From NCBI GenBank assembly GCA_002364245.1, contig DEXR01000013.1, positions 2,367-24,138 of the forward strand: 21,772 nt of DNA. Direction: 5' to 3'. The translations under genes and the position numbers were made by a program. Below the pieces are notes generated by a model, which did no database searches, was not told the origin of the DNA, and saw only the letters and a program-made list of their open reading frames with translations. Shown piece after piece: positions 7,721 through 15,393 of this stretch. This DNA comes from Flavobacteriaceae bacterium UBA3179. Lineage in GTDB: Bacteria > Bacteroidota > Bacteroidia > Flavobacteriales > Flavobacteriaceae. Positions within the stretch are counted from its first letter, which is position 1. The number at the start of each line of letters is the position of its first letter.

Positions 7721-9430
7721 ATGAACAATGATTTACTTCTTTCTATCACCAATCTTTCCATTTCTTTTGGACCTGCCAAACTAAAAAGTGGAAAAAAACC
7801 CAATTTAGTTGAAGTAATACATGAAATTTCTTTTTCAATTCGGGAAAATAAAATCGTTGGCGTTGTTGGCGAATCCGGTTCTGGAAAATCGGTCACAGCA
7901 ATGTCGATAATGGGTTTATTACCCGAAAAACAAACGCATATAAAAGGTGAAGTTCACTTTCAGGATAAAAACATTTTAGAAATAGGAGCTAAAGAGTTTC
8001 GGAAGGTTCGGGGAAAAGAAATCGCCATGATCTTCCAAGAACCCATGAGCGCTTTAAATCCTTCCCTAACATGCGGTTTTCAAGTTTCAGAAATTTTACA
8101 ACATCACTTAAATTACACAGCTTCCGAAGCAAAAAAAGAAACCCTTTCCCTATTTGAAAAAGTCAAGCTCCCACAACCTAAAATAATTTATAATAGGTAT
8201 CCTCACCAAATAAGTGGAGGGCAAATGCAACGCGTTATGATCGCTATGGCTATTGCTTGTAAACCCAAATTGTTGATTGCCGATGAGCCCACAACAGCAC
8301 TGGATGTTACTGTTCAAAAAGAAATATTGCTGTTGTTGAAAGAGTTGCAACAAGAAACAGGAATGAGCTTACTTTTTATATCCCACGACTTAGCATTGGT
8401 TTCTGAGATTGCAGACCGAGTGGTCGTTATGTATAAAGGTGATATTGTAGAAACGGGAACCGTAATCGAGATATTCAAAAACCCAAAAGATGAATACACT
8501 AAAGCCTTATTGGCTTCACGCCCAACTTTGGAAAAGCGACTGGAAAAGCTACCTACCATTGCTTCTATTGCAGATAAAAGCTTTGTGCCAATAGTTGAAA
8601 CTTCCCAATCCCGTGCGAAAAGACATAAAAAAATATATACAAAAACACCTTTGCTCGAAGTAAAGAACCTCGAAAAAGAATATTACAGTAATGCTTGTTT
8701 TTTTAAACCTAACCAAAGTGTGAAAGCTGTGAACGATGTAAGCTTTGCCATTTTTGAAGGTGAAACCATGGGTTTGGTAGGTGAGTCCGGTTGCGGGAAA
8801 TCAACCTTGGGTAAAACCATTTTGCAACTGGAAAAAGCCACAAAAGGGCATATTTTATATCGCGGGAAAGAGTTAACACAATTAAAAGCTTCTGAAATAC
8901 GAAAACTACGCAAAGAGATACAGCTTATCTTTCAAGACCCTTATTCGTCTTTAAACCCACGTATTTTAATTGGTGAATCTATAATAGAACCGATGAAAGT
9001 ACACGGCATCGGTACATCAAAAAAGGAACGTCAAGAAAAGGCAAAAAAATTATTAAGCCGAGTCGGGTTAGATGAGTCATATTATTATAGATATCCGCAC
9101 GAACTTTCTGGTGGGCAGAGGCAACGTGTGGGAATTGCTAGAACCATCGCTTTAGAACCCAAATTAGTTATTTGTGACGAGTCAGTTTCCGCATTGGATA
9201 TTTCAGTACAAGCTCAGGTTTTAAATTTGTTGAATGAACTGAAAGATGATTTCGGCTTTACGTATCTTTTTATTTCTCATGATTTAGCGGTTGTAAAATA
9301 CATGGCCGATCAGTTATTGGTAATGAATGAAGGAAGAATAGAAGAAATAGGTGATGCAGATGAAATTTACGCAAATCCATCAAAAGAATACACACAAAAG
9401 CTTATTGATGCTATTCCGAAAGGCATTTAA
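7721..9430 (+). CDS. Fused double-ATPase ABC protein, oligopeptide/dipeptide type
   Basis: A 569-residue cytoplasmic protein with two complete ABC ATPase halves, as in the YejF/GsiA type where DppD- and DppF-like subunits are joined. Half 1 has Walker A GESGSGKS (50-57), Q-loop Gln106, signature ISGGQ (164-168), Walker B LLIADEP (184-190) and switch His222. Half 2 has GESGCGKST (354-362), Q405, LSGGQ (462-466), LVICDES (482-488) and His520. Each half ends with the short oligopeptide-type C-terminal extension (NPKDEYT, NPSKEYT). In half 2 the usual Pro after Walker B Glu is Ser (DESVSALD). Both halves look competent to hydrolyse ATP. It should power peptide or related solute import, but no permease or binding protein is nearby, so the transporter must be assembled from subunits encoded elsewhere. 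Confidence 0.9.
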   Translation: MNNDLLLSITNLSISFGPAKLKSGKKPNLVEVIHEISFSIRENKIVGVVGESGSGKSVTAMSIMGLLPEKQTHIKGEVHFQDKNILEIGAKEFRKVRGKEIAMIFQEPMSALNPSLTCGFQVSEILQHHLNYTASEAKKETLSLFEKVKLPQPKIIYNRYPHQISGGQMQRVMIAMAIACKPKLLIADEPTTALDVTVQKEILLLLKELQQETGMSLLFISHDLALVSEIADRVVVMYKGDIVETGTVIEIFKNPKDEYTKALLASRPTLEKRLEKLPTIASIADKSFVPIVETSQSRAKRHKKIYTKTPLLEVKNLEKEYYSNACFFKPNQSVKAVNDVSFAIFEGETMGLVGESGCGKSTLGKTILQLEKATKGHILYRGKELTQLKASEIRKLRKEIQLIFQDPYSSLNPRILIGESIIEPMKVHGIGTSKKERQEKAKKLLSRVGLDESYYYRYPHELSGGQRQRVGIARTIALEPKLVICDESVSALDISVQAQVLNLLNELKDDFGFTYLFISHDLAVVKYMADQLLVMNEGRIEEIGDADEIYANPSKEYTQKLIDAIPKGI

Positions 9431-9445
9431 GCGAAAAAAATAAAA

Positions 9446-9477
9446 AAACCCGTTCTAACCTCACAAAGAACGGGTTT
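9446..9477 (+). terminator. Terminator after the ABC gene, likely bidirectional
   Basis: AAACCCGTTCT (9446-9456) pairs perfectly with AGAACGGGTTT (9467-9477) around a 10-base loop, 16 bases past the ABC stop. The plus-strand T-run is short, while the A-rich left flank would give a strong U-run to any minus-strand transcript. Confidence 0.85.
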
Positions 9478-9484
9478 AATATTT

Positions 9485-9604
9485 GAATCATTGCAGATTC
9501 GGGGCAAAGTTATGTAGCCCGTAACTACCAATTGGTAGTATTACATGAGCAAGAAAACCTTCTTTGCTACATAGAGCACATTTTTTAGTAATGAAAATGT
9601 GTTC
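9485..9604. ncRNA. Candidate structured RNA or hairpin element
   Basis: Nested complementary segments fill this stretch. GAATC/GATTC is at 9485-9489/9496-9500. An eight-base outer stem TATGTAGC/GCTACATA (9511-9518/9566-9573) encloses two hairpins: the palindromic ACTACCAATTGGTAGT (9524-9539, extendable by GTAA/TTAC with a two-base bulge) and AAGAA/TTCTT (9551-9555/9560-9564). A further 11-pair hairpin with one GU, GAGCACATTTT with AAAATGTGTTC (9574-9604), abuts the outer stem. The layout looks like a three-way junction plus a stacked stem. No clear plus-strand promoter is seen. TAACTTTG on the minus strand (9512-9505) could be a -7 box, with TTG at 9531-9529 only 16 bases away. Strand and expression are unknown. 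Confidence 0.35.
9524..9539. repeat. Perfect 16-base palindrome
   Basis: ACTACCAATTGGTAGT is perfectly self-complementary. It can be read as a hairpin arm of the structured element or as a binding site for a dimeric regulator; it overlaps the possible minus-strand TTG box. Neither flanking gene starts here. Confidence 0.5.
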
Positions 9605-9689
9605 TTAAGGGAGTTAATTAAATTTTTCATAAGTAAGCTTTTAGTTAGTTGTTCAAATTTGGGATAGCTAATATGAAAAAGAAATCATA

Positions 9690-9703
9690 TTTAATCGATT
9701 AAA
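9690..9703. repeat. Perfect 14-base AT-rich palindrome
   Basis: TTTAATCGATTAAA is self-complementary. A near copy, TTTAATCGATAAA, sits at 7600-7612 on the other side of the ABC gene. No T-run follows. The recurrence may be chance in AT-rich DNA. Confidence 0.3.
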
Positions 9704-9778
9704 AACATATTAATTCGATAAAAAGCTTAAAATTTTAACATTTTTAATTCTTAAGTAGGAAATATCTTATTTTTATAC

Positions 9779-9808
9779 TAAAAAAAGACCGATGTTTATA
9801 CACCGGTC
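9779..9808 (-). terminator. Terminator of the scoAB operon
   Basis: GACCGATG (9787-9794) pairs with CACCGGTC (9801-9808) with one A-C mismatch and a six-base loop. On the minus strand the stem is followed by seven T residues. It lies about 26 bases past the scoB stop. Confidence 0.8.
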
Positions 9809-9833
9809 AAATTTTTAGTAATAGAAGATTTTT

Positions 9834-10490
9834 TTAAAATTTCATCTCAGGAATATCACCATTTACTATTAAATCGCCTTCAGTTGCTTCCTTAATTTCA
9901 TCTATACTTACACCTGGAGCACGTTCCAATAAATGGAATGCATTGTCTTTTACTTCAAGAACAGCAAGATTAGTGACAATTTTCCGTACACATTCCACAC
10001 CTGTAAGGGGCAAAGTACATTCTTTCAATAATTTTGAGTTTCCTGCACGGTTCGTATGCATCATAGCAACGATAATATTTTCTGCAGATGCAACTAAATC
10101 CATGGCACCTCCCATTCCTTTTACCATTTTTCCAGGTATTTTCCAGTTGGCAATGTTTCCGTTTTGCGCCACCTCCATAGAGCCTAAAATGGTTAAATCT
10201 ACATGCTGACCACGAATCATGGAAAAGCTCATCGCAGAGTCGAAAAAAGATGCTCCCGGCAGGGCTGTAATGGTTTGTTTTCCGGCATTGATTAAGTCTG
10301 GGTCTTCTTCGCCTTCAAAAGGGAAAGGTCCCATTCCCAAAATTCCGTTTTCACTTTGAAATTCTACTTGTATATCGTCCCGTACAAAATTGGCAACCAA
10401 GGTAGGAATACCAATACCAAGGTTTACGTAGTACCCGTCTTTAACTTCTTTCGCGATGCGCTGTGCTATTTGTTCTTTAGATAATGACAT
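9834..10490 (-). CDS. scoB: Succinyl-CoA:3-ketoacid CoA-transferase, subunit B
   Basis: The 218-residue beta subunit of a family I CoA-transferase, which moves CoA from succinyl-CoA to acetoacetate or a related 3-oxoacid and so feeds acetoacetyl-CoA to thiolase. The signature SENGILGMGPFP carries the catalytic glutamate, Glu47, which forms the enzyme-CoA thioester. The N-terminal LGIGIPT and the later GAMDLVASA and LPLTG segments fit the family, and length is normal for the split two-subunit form. Its ATG overlaps the last base of the scoA TAA (TAATG), so the subunits are translationally coupled. The acceptor acid could differ from acetoacetate. Confidence 0.93.
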   Translation of the reverse strand: MSLSKEQIAQRIAKEVKDGYYVNLGIGIPTLVANFVRDDIQVEFQSENGILGMGPFPFEGEEDPDLINAGKQTITALPGASFFDSAMSFSMIRGQHVDLTILGSMEVAQNGNIANWKIPGKMVKGMGGAMDLVASAENIIVAMMHTNRAGNSKLLKECTLPLTGVECVRKIVTNLAVLEVKDNAFHLLERAPGVSIDEIKEATEGDLIVNGDIPEMKF

Positions 10491-11191
10491 TATTTCTTAG
10501 GTCTTACGGTTCGTTGTTCAATTCTTTTTTCATAATCTTTTCCTTGGAAAATGCGCTGTACAAATATTCCTGGAATGTGTATTTGATTAGGGTCCAATTC
10601 TCCAGCTGGAACTAATTCTTCAACTTCAGCAACCGTTATTTTGGCGGCGCCACACATATTTGCATTGAAGTTTCTAGCAGTTCCTTTAAAAATAAGGTTC
10701 CCTGCTTCATCACCTTTCCAGGCTTTTACAAATGCAAAATCTGCTTTAAAAGCACGTTCCATCACATGCATTTTACCATCAAATTCGCGGGTTTCTTTTC
10801 CTTCGGCGACTTCGGTTCCATAACCTGCTGGGGTGAAAAAAGCTGGTATTCCGCTTTGTGCAGCTTGGCAACGTTGTGCCAGTGTTCCTTGCGGAATTAA
10901 TTCCACTTCCATTTCGCCACTTAACATTTGACGTTCAAATTCTTTGTTTTCACCAACATAGGATGAAACCATTTTTTTAATCTGATGTTTTCTTAATAAC
11001 AAGCCCAATCCAAAATCATCTACTCCTGCATTATTTGATATACAGGTTACATCTTGAACGTTTCGTTTTACTAATTCATTTATAGCATTCTCAGGAATCC
11101 CGCTTAAACCGAAACCTCCGAGCATCAACGTCATGCTGTCTTTAATGCCTTCACAAGCTTTTTCAACGTTTGAAACCGTTTTATTGATCAT
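10490..11191 (-). CDS. scoA: Succinyl-CoA:3-ketoacid CoA-transferase, subunit A
   Basis: The 233-residue alpha subunit of the same CoA-transferase. The family I N-terminal signature [10 protein letters not shown] is at 25-34, and the conserved SNNAG segment is at 52-56. [14 protein letters not shown] and the later [15 protein letters not shown] are also typical. It is first in a two-gene minus-strand operon with scoB, overlapping it by one base. The two chains form the cytoplasmic enzyme that activates ketoacids using succinyl-CoA. A clear promoter was not found in the 122 bases upstream, where the terminator of the PBP gene also lies, so the operon likely starts within about 70 bases of the ATG. 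Confidence 0.93.
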   Translation of the reverse strand: MINKTVSNVEKACEGIKDSMTLMLGGFGLSGIPENAINELVKRNVQDVTCISNNAGVDDFGLGLLLRKHQIKKMVSSYVGENKEFERQMLSGEMEVELIPQGTLAQRCQAAQSGIPAFFTPAGYGTEVAEGKETREFDGKMHVMERAFKADFAFVKAWKGDEAGNLIFKGTARNFNANMCGAAKITVAEVEELVPAGELDPNQIHIPGIFVQRIFQGKDYEKRIEQRTVRPKK

Positions 11192-11263
11192 TATTTTAAT
11201 TTTTCAGAAAATTACAAAATTTGCTTCAGAAACCCTTCGGAAGGAAGTGCCATTTTTAGAAAT

Positions 11264-11295
11264 AAAAAAACCGTTTCAAGTTCTGAAACGGTTTT
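11264..11295 (-). terminator. Terminator of the ricT-gldH-PBP1A operon
   Basis: AAAACCGTTTCA (11267-11278) pairs with TGAAACGGTTTT (11284-11295) around AGTTC, a 12-base perfect stem ending in a T-run on the minus strand. It starts 19 bases past the PBP stop codon and separates this operon from scoA downstream. Confidence 0.85.
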
Positions 11296-11313
11296 GATTC
11301 TTTTTAGACTTAT

Positions 11314-13647
11314 TTAGAAGTCAAATTCATCGGGGACATCTTCAATGTTTTGGTTATCCTCCTTCCATTGTGAGCAATCTGTTTCAATCGATAAACGGGA
11401 AGGACGTTTAAAGTTCTCATCAGATACATTTAACTCTTCATCGGCTAAACACTTTTTCATATAAATGGCCCAAATAGGCAATGCCATAGTAGCTCCTTGC
11501 CCGTATGAAGTATTTCTAAAATGAACAGCTCTATCTTCACCACCAACCCAAACGCCGGTCACTAAATTTGGCACCATGCCCATAAACCAACCATCACTGT
11601 TATTTTGCGTGGTTCCAGTTTTACCGGCAATAGGGTTTTTAAAATCGTATGGATATCCTGTAATGACATTCTTGTACATATGGCCACCGCGCCAAGTGCC
11701 TCGTAATCTACTACCAGAACCAGATTGTACTACTCCCTGCATTAAACTTACTGTTACATAGGCAGTTTCATCACTAATAACATCTTTGGTTTCAGGTACA
11801 TTTTGAAACAAAACAGTTCCATTTTTATCTTCAATTCGTTGAATAAGTGTTGGTTTTACATAAACACCTTCATTGGCAAACACACTGTAAGCTCCGACCA
11901 TTTCATAAAGAGAAACATCTGGTGTCCCCAGAGCAATGGATGGTGCGGCGGGCATATCTTTAGTTTCTACACCCATTTTTGAAATCAATTCGATAACAGG
12001 TTTTGGTCCAACGCGATCTATTAAACGGGCTGTAACGGTGTTGATGGAACGAGCCAAGGCTTCTTTTAAGCTAACCATGCCGCCATAACCCCCTCCTGAA
12101 TTTCTAGGTGTCCAGGGTTTTAATAAGCCATACTTTCCGGCTTCAATAGTATATTGTGTGTTTGGTAATGTATCGCAAGGCGACATATGCATTTGGTCTA
12201 TTGCGGTGGCGTATACAAAAGGCTTAAATGTTGAGCCTATTTGACGCTGTCCGGTCTTCACCATATCATACTTAAAATGTTTGTAATTAACACCACCCAC
12301 CCAAGCTTTTACTTCGCCAGTTTGTGGTGTCATAGACATTAAAGAAGAACGTAAAAATCGTTTGTAATACCGAATGGAGTCCATAGGGGTCATTGTGGTA
12401 TCGATTGCATTGTTTTCGGCTGTCCAAGAAAAGATTCGCATCTGGGTTTTCTTTTTAAAACTTGCGATTATTTCTTCTTTGCTTTTTCCTTGTTGCTCCA
12501 TTTCACGCCAGCGATCACTCCGGCGCATGGCCGATTTCATAATTTGATCGGTCTCTTCTTCTGTAATATCTCTAAAAGGTGCTGTTTTATTTTTTTCGTT
12601 TTGACTGTCAAATTCTTTCTGAAGGTTTTTCATATGCATATCAACCGCTTCTTCAGCATATTCTTGCATTTTAGAATCTATCGTAGTATACACTTTTAAA
12701 CCATCACTGTAAATATTGTACTGAGAACCATCTGTTTTTGGATTATCCTTAATCCAGTCTGCCATAAAAGCACGGGCATATTCCCTAAAATACGTGGCAA
12801 TACCTTCATCATGGCCTTGTGGTGTGTATTTTATTTCAAGTGGTAATGCTTGTAGTGAATCTTTTACACTTTCAGTAATGAAGTCATACTTCTCCATTTG
12901 AGCGAGAACCACATTTCTTCGGTTTTTTACACCTACAGGATTGCGCAAAGGGTTGTATAAAGATGAGTTTTTGAACATCCCAACCAACATGGCAGATTCG
13001 GCAGTGGTCAATTCTGAAGGACTTTTATCGAAATAAATACTTGCTGCAGACTCAATACCTACGGCTTGGTTAAGAAAATCGTACTCGTTAAAGTACATGG
13101 TCAATATTTCCTCTTTAGTATAACGACGCTCCAAACGGGTGGCAATAACCCACTCTTTAATTTTTTGAAGGCCTCGCTCTAGTTTGTTATCTGAAACTTG
13201 TTCGGTAAAAAATAGCTTCGCTAATTGTTGCGAGATAGTACTGGCACCACCCCTTGACCCTAAAAATACGGCTGCACGAACGGTTCCTTTGGCATCAATA
13301 CCAGAATGGTCATAGTAGCGAACATCTTCGGTAGCAATTAATGCATTTACTAAGTGGTCTGGTAACTCTTCATACTTAACAGGGGTTCGGTTTTCCTTGT
13401 AAAATTTACCTAAGGTTTTACCGTCTGTTGAGATAATTTCGGTTGCAAGGTTTTTTTCAGGATTTTCAAGACTTGTTTCATCGGGTAGACTTCCGAAGAA
13501 TCCCCAAGAAGCAAAGAGGAAAACCAAAATCACCAGTAAAATTCCTATACCAAATAGTTTCCAAAAAGTTTTAACGTGCTTTTTGGTACCATCCTGTTGT
13601 TTTTTCGGCTTTTTTTTAACCGATTTTTTAGCTTGTTTTTTTGCCAT
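11314..13647 (-). CDS. Class A penicillin-binding protein 1A (transglycosylase/transpeptidase)
   Basis: A 777-residue bifunctional peptidoglycan synthase. A lysine-rich cytoplasmic tail (1-30) precedes one membrane helix (about 29-50). The GT51 domain has the catalytic Glu107 in TEDVRYYDHSGID, then GGASTISQQLAKLFF (133-147). The transpeptidase domain has the serine nucleophile Ser472 in GSTFK, SIN at 534-536 and KTGTT at 676-680. All catalytic motifs are intact, so it should polymerise glycan strands and cross-link peptides in the periplasm; it is a beta-lactam target. The acidic C-terminus (about 760-777) is not part of a known domain. Its ATG lies one base after the gldH stop, so it is third in the ricT-gldH-PBP operon with no room for its own promoter. 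I call it PBP1A; PBP1B/1C forms are less likely by motif spacing. Confidence 0.95.
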   Translation of the reverse strand: MAKKQAKKSVKKKPKKQQDGTKKHVKTFWKLFGIGILLVILVFLFASWGFFGSLPDETSLENPEKNLATEIISTDGKTLGKFYKENRTPVKYEELPDHLVNALIATEDVRYYDHSGIDAKGTVRAAVFLGSRGGASTISQQLAKLFFTEQVSDNKLERGLQKIKEWVIATRLERRYTKEEILTMYFNEYDFLNQAVGIESAASIYFDKSPSELTTAESAMLVGMFKNSSLYNPLRNPVGVKNRRNVVLAQMEKYDFITESVKDSLQALPLEIKYTPQGHDEGIATYFREYARAFMADWIKDNPKTDGSQYNIYSDGLKVYTTIDSKMQEYAEEAVDMHMKNLQKEFDSQNEKNKTAPFRDITEEETDQIMKSAMRRSDRWREMEQQGKSKEEIIASFKKKTQMRIFSWTAENNAIDTTMTPMDSIRYYKRFLRSSLMSMTPQTGEVKAWVGGVNYKHFKYDMVKTGQRQIGSTFKPFVYATAIDQMHMSPCDTLPNTQYTIEAGKYGLLKPWTPRNSGGGYGGMVSLKEALARSINTVTARLIDRVGPKPVIELISKMGVETKDMPAAPSIALGTPDVSLYEMVGAYSVFANEGVYVKPTLIQRIEDKNGTVLFQNVPETKDVISDETAYVTVSLMQGVVQSGSGSRLRGTWRGGHMYKNVITGYPYDFKNPIAGKTGTTQNNSDGWFMGMVPNLVTGVWVGGEDRAVHFRNTSYGQGATMALPIWAIYMKKCLADEELNVSDENFKRPSRLSIETDCSQWKEDNQNIEDVPDEFDF

Positions 13648-13648
13648 G

Positions 13649-14134
13649 TTATTGTTGTTGTGATGCTTCTTCTATACTGAAGCCAACATCTGTAATGCCT
13701 TCTAATTTGGTAACGCCCTTAACATCGCCGTTATTGCGTACGGCTTGCATGATGCGAAGTTGATACGTTCCTTCCTCTGGGAAAGTAACATCTTCTTTAA
13801 ACCAAAGTTTGCTTTCTTTTAAACTCCCGATGCCTTCTCCCAGCCATGTGCCATCAGGTTTGGCCATCCTATATTCCAATGTATCCTGTATGGTCTTTCC
13901 ATGCGGAAATTCCATCGAAACAATTAAAAAAAGATTATTAAACCGATAGTCGTTCGTGTTCCGAAGGTGTAAAAAAACATTGTATTGTTTTAATGAGTCT
14001 AACTGCGGAATGGAAAACGCAATGGTGTCGTTTTTATCCCAATAATTAGGCAACGAGTGGGTATCGCTCATGACAGCATCGGTATTGCAGGAGGCCAATA
14101 AACCTGCTACTGCAACTAAAAACAGCTTACGCAT
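13649..14134 (-). CDS. gldH: Gliding motility lipoprotein GldH
   Basis: A 161-residue lipoprotein required in Flavobacterium for gliding and linked to the T9SS/motility machinery. I start it at 14134. From there MRKLFLVAVAGLLASC is a lipoprotein signal peptide with lipobox LASC and acylated Cys16. An upstream in-frame ATG at 14224 would add 30 lysine-rich residues before the signal, which is implausible because that stretch is the ricT tail read in another frame. The mature part (DTHSLPNYWDK, FFLHLRN-like beta segments, FPHGKTIQDTLEY, GTWLGEGIG) fits GldH. The start overlaps the ricT end by 8 bases and the stop is one base from the PBP start. Location is the inner leaflet of the outer membrane or the periplasm. 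Confidence 0.88.
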   Translation of the reverse strand: MRKLFLVAVAGLLASCNTDAVMSDTHSLPNYWDKNDTIAFSIPQLDSLKQYNVFLHLRNTNDYRFNNLFLIVSMEFPHGKTIQDTLEYRMAKPDGTWLGEGIGSLKESKLWFKEDVTFPEEGTYQLRIMQAVRNNGDVKGVTKLEGITDVGFSIEEASQQQ

Positions 14135-15305
14135 TCTTTTTTGAATTTCTATTTTTACTTCGCTTTCTATTTTTGTTACGGCTTTTACGACGTTTGTTCC
14201 GCTTTTTACCTTTGGGTTTATCAAAACGCGTTAAACTGTCTTGCCCAACTACATTGCTGAACAGTTCTTTTTTCGATTCTTGAACCTCAACAACATATTC
14301 TTCGAGACTTGCAACTTTAGTGCCTTTTTTATTCAGCGCAATTATTTTATTTACATTTTCTACTGAAATTTCTAGCCAGTTCATGCCTTCTTTTACGTAA
14401 GAAAACCACATAAGTCCTTTAAAAATATCGGTTTTTTGGCATATGGCAGGGCCTTTTTCAGTCTGTAACTTGACATCTGTTTTTGGAAACTCCTTTAACG
14501 CTTCCAAATACGTATCCAATTCATAATTAAGACAACATTTCAGTTTGCCACATTGTCCGGCCAATTTTAATGGGTTTAAAGACAACTGCTGATAACGTGC
14601 TGCTGAAGTAGTTACCGATCTAAAATCGGTTAACCAAGTAGAACAACATAATTCGCGACCACAAGATCCTATTCCCCCCAAACGTGCTGCTTCCTGACGG
14701 AAACCAACTTGTTTCATTTCAATACGGGTATTGAATGTACGGGCAAATTCTTTAATTAATTGTCTGAAATCTACGCGCTCTTCGGCAGTATAATAGAAAA
14801 TAGCTTTTGAGCCATCACCTTGGTATTCAATGTCGCTTATTTTCATCTTTAATCCTAAACGGATAGCAATTTCACGTGATTGCTTTTGAATACTGGGCTC
14901 TTTATCACGGCAGCTTTGCCATTTATCAATATCTTTTTGTGAAGCTTTTCGGTATATTTTTGGAAGCGCATCCATATCCATGCGCTCATTTTTCTTCTTC
15001 ATTTGTACACGAACCAGTTCGCCGGTTAGCGTAACAATACCAATGTCATGACCTGGAGAAGCTTCGGTGGCGACCACGTCGCCCATACTAAGGGTAAGAT
15101 TTTCGTTATTGTGGTAAAAGTGTTTCCGTCCATTTTTAAAACGCACTTCCACTCCTTTAAAAGGTTCCATATCGGCAGGAAGTGACATGTTGGAAAGCCA
15201 GTCAAACACCGTTAATTTATTACAGCCATCGGTACCGCAAGTTCCATTGTTTTTGCATCCCTTTGGCTGTCCATTGGCGCCTGTGGCACAGCTTGTACAG
15301 CCCAT
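14127..15305 (-). CDS. ricT: PSP1-domain protein RicT (YaaT family)
   Basis: A 392-residue cytoplasmic protein. The PSP1 core occupies about 45-300 and contains the two cysteine clusters GSCGRELCC (Cys215, 220, 221) and GQCGKLKCC (Cys252, 257, 258). The N-terminus adds MGCTSC and further cysteines at 17, 23 and 28, and the C-terminus ends in a lysine/arginine-rich tail (about 363-391). In Bacillus, RicT (YaaT) forms a complex with RicA and RicF that carries iron-sulfur clusters and affects RNA processing; whether that holds in Bacteroidota, which lack obvious RicA/RicF partners here, is not known. The basic tail suggests nucleic-acid contact (inference). First gene of the ricT-gldH-PBP operon. 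A weak promoter, TATCTTTA on the minus strand at 15377-15370, lies about 65 bases upstream. Confidence 0.88.
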   Translation of the reverse strand: MGCTSCATGANGQPKGCKNNGTCGTDGCNKLTVFDWLSNMSLPADMEPFKGVEVRFKNGRKHFYHNNENLTLSMGDVVATEASPGHDIGIVTLTGELVRVQMKKKNERMDMDALPKIYRKASQKDIDKWQSCRDKEPSIQKQSREIAIRLGLKMKISDIEYQGDGSKAIFYYTAEERVDFRQLIKEFARTFNTRIEMKQVGFRQEAARLGGIGSCGRELCCSTWLTDFRSVTTSAARYQQLSLNPLKLAGQCGKLKCCLNYELDTYLEALKEFPKTDVKLQTEKGPAICQKTDIFKGLMWFSYVKEGMNWLEISVENVNKIIALNKKGTKVASLEEYVVEVQESKKELFSNVVGQDSLTRFDKPKGKKRNKRRKSRNKNRKRSKNRNSKKNA

Positions 15306-15369
15306 ATTCTATATATATAGCTCATTTTCAAAAGAAAACGAGACGAAGATTAAACATTCTCTTGAAAAG

Positions 15370-15377
15370 TAAAGATA
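15370..15377 (-). promoter_or_regulatory. Weak candidate -7 box for the ricT operon
   Basis: The minus strand reads TATCTTTA, one mismatch from TAnnTTTG, which would give a leader of roughly 60 bases. No convincing TTG is correctly spaced, so this is tentative. Confidence 0.3.
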
Positions 15378-15393
15378 CCAATAATTGAAGAAC

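Larger units (their letters stand above)
9478..9833. other. Gene-free 356-base stretch rich in hairpins and palindromes
   Basis: I see no coding frame above a few codons. The left part (9485-9604) is dense in complementary segments and is listed separately. The middle is AT-rich, with a 14-base palindrome at 9690-9703. The right end holds the terminator of the CoA-transferase operon. Confidence 0.55.

Noticed and set aside
14135..14224. 30-residue upstream extension of GldH
   Set aside because: It would place lysine-rich sequence before a clear lipoprotein signal; this stretch is the basic tail of RicT in another frame.
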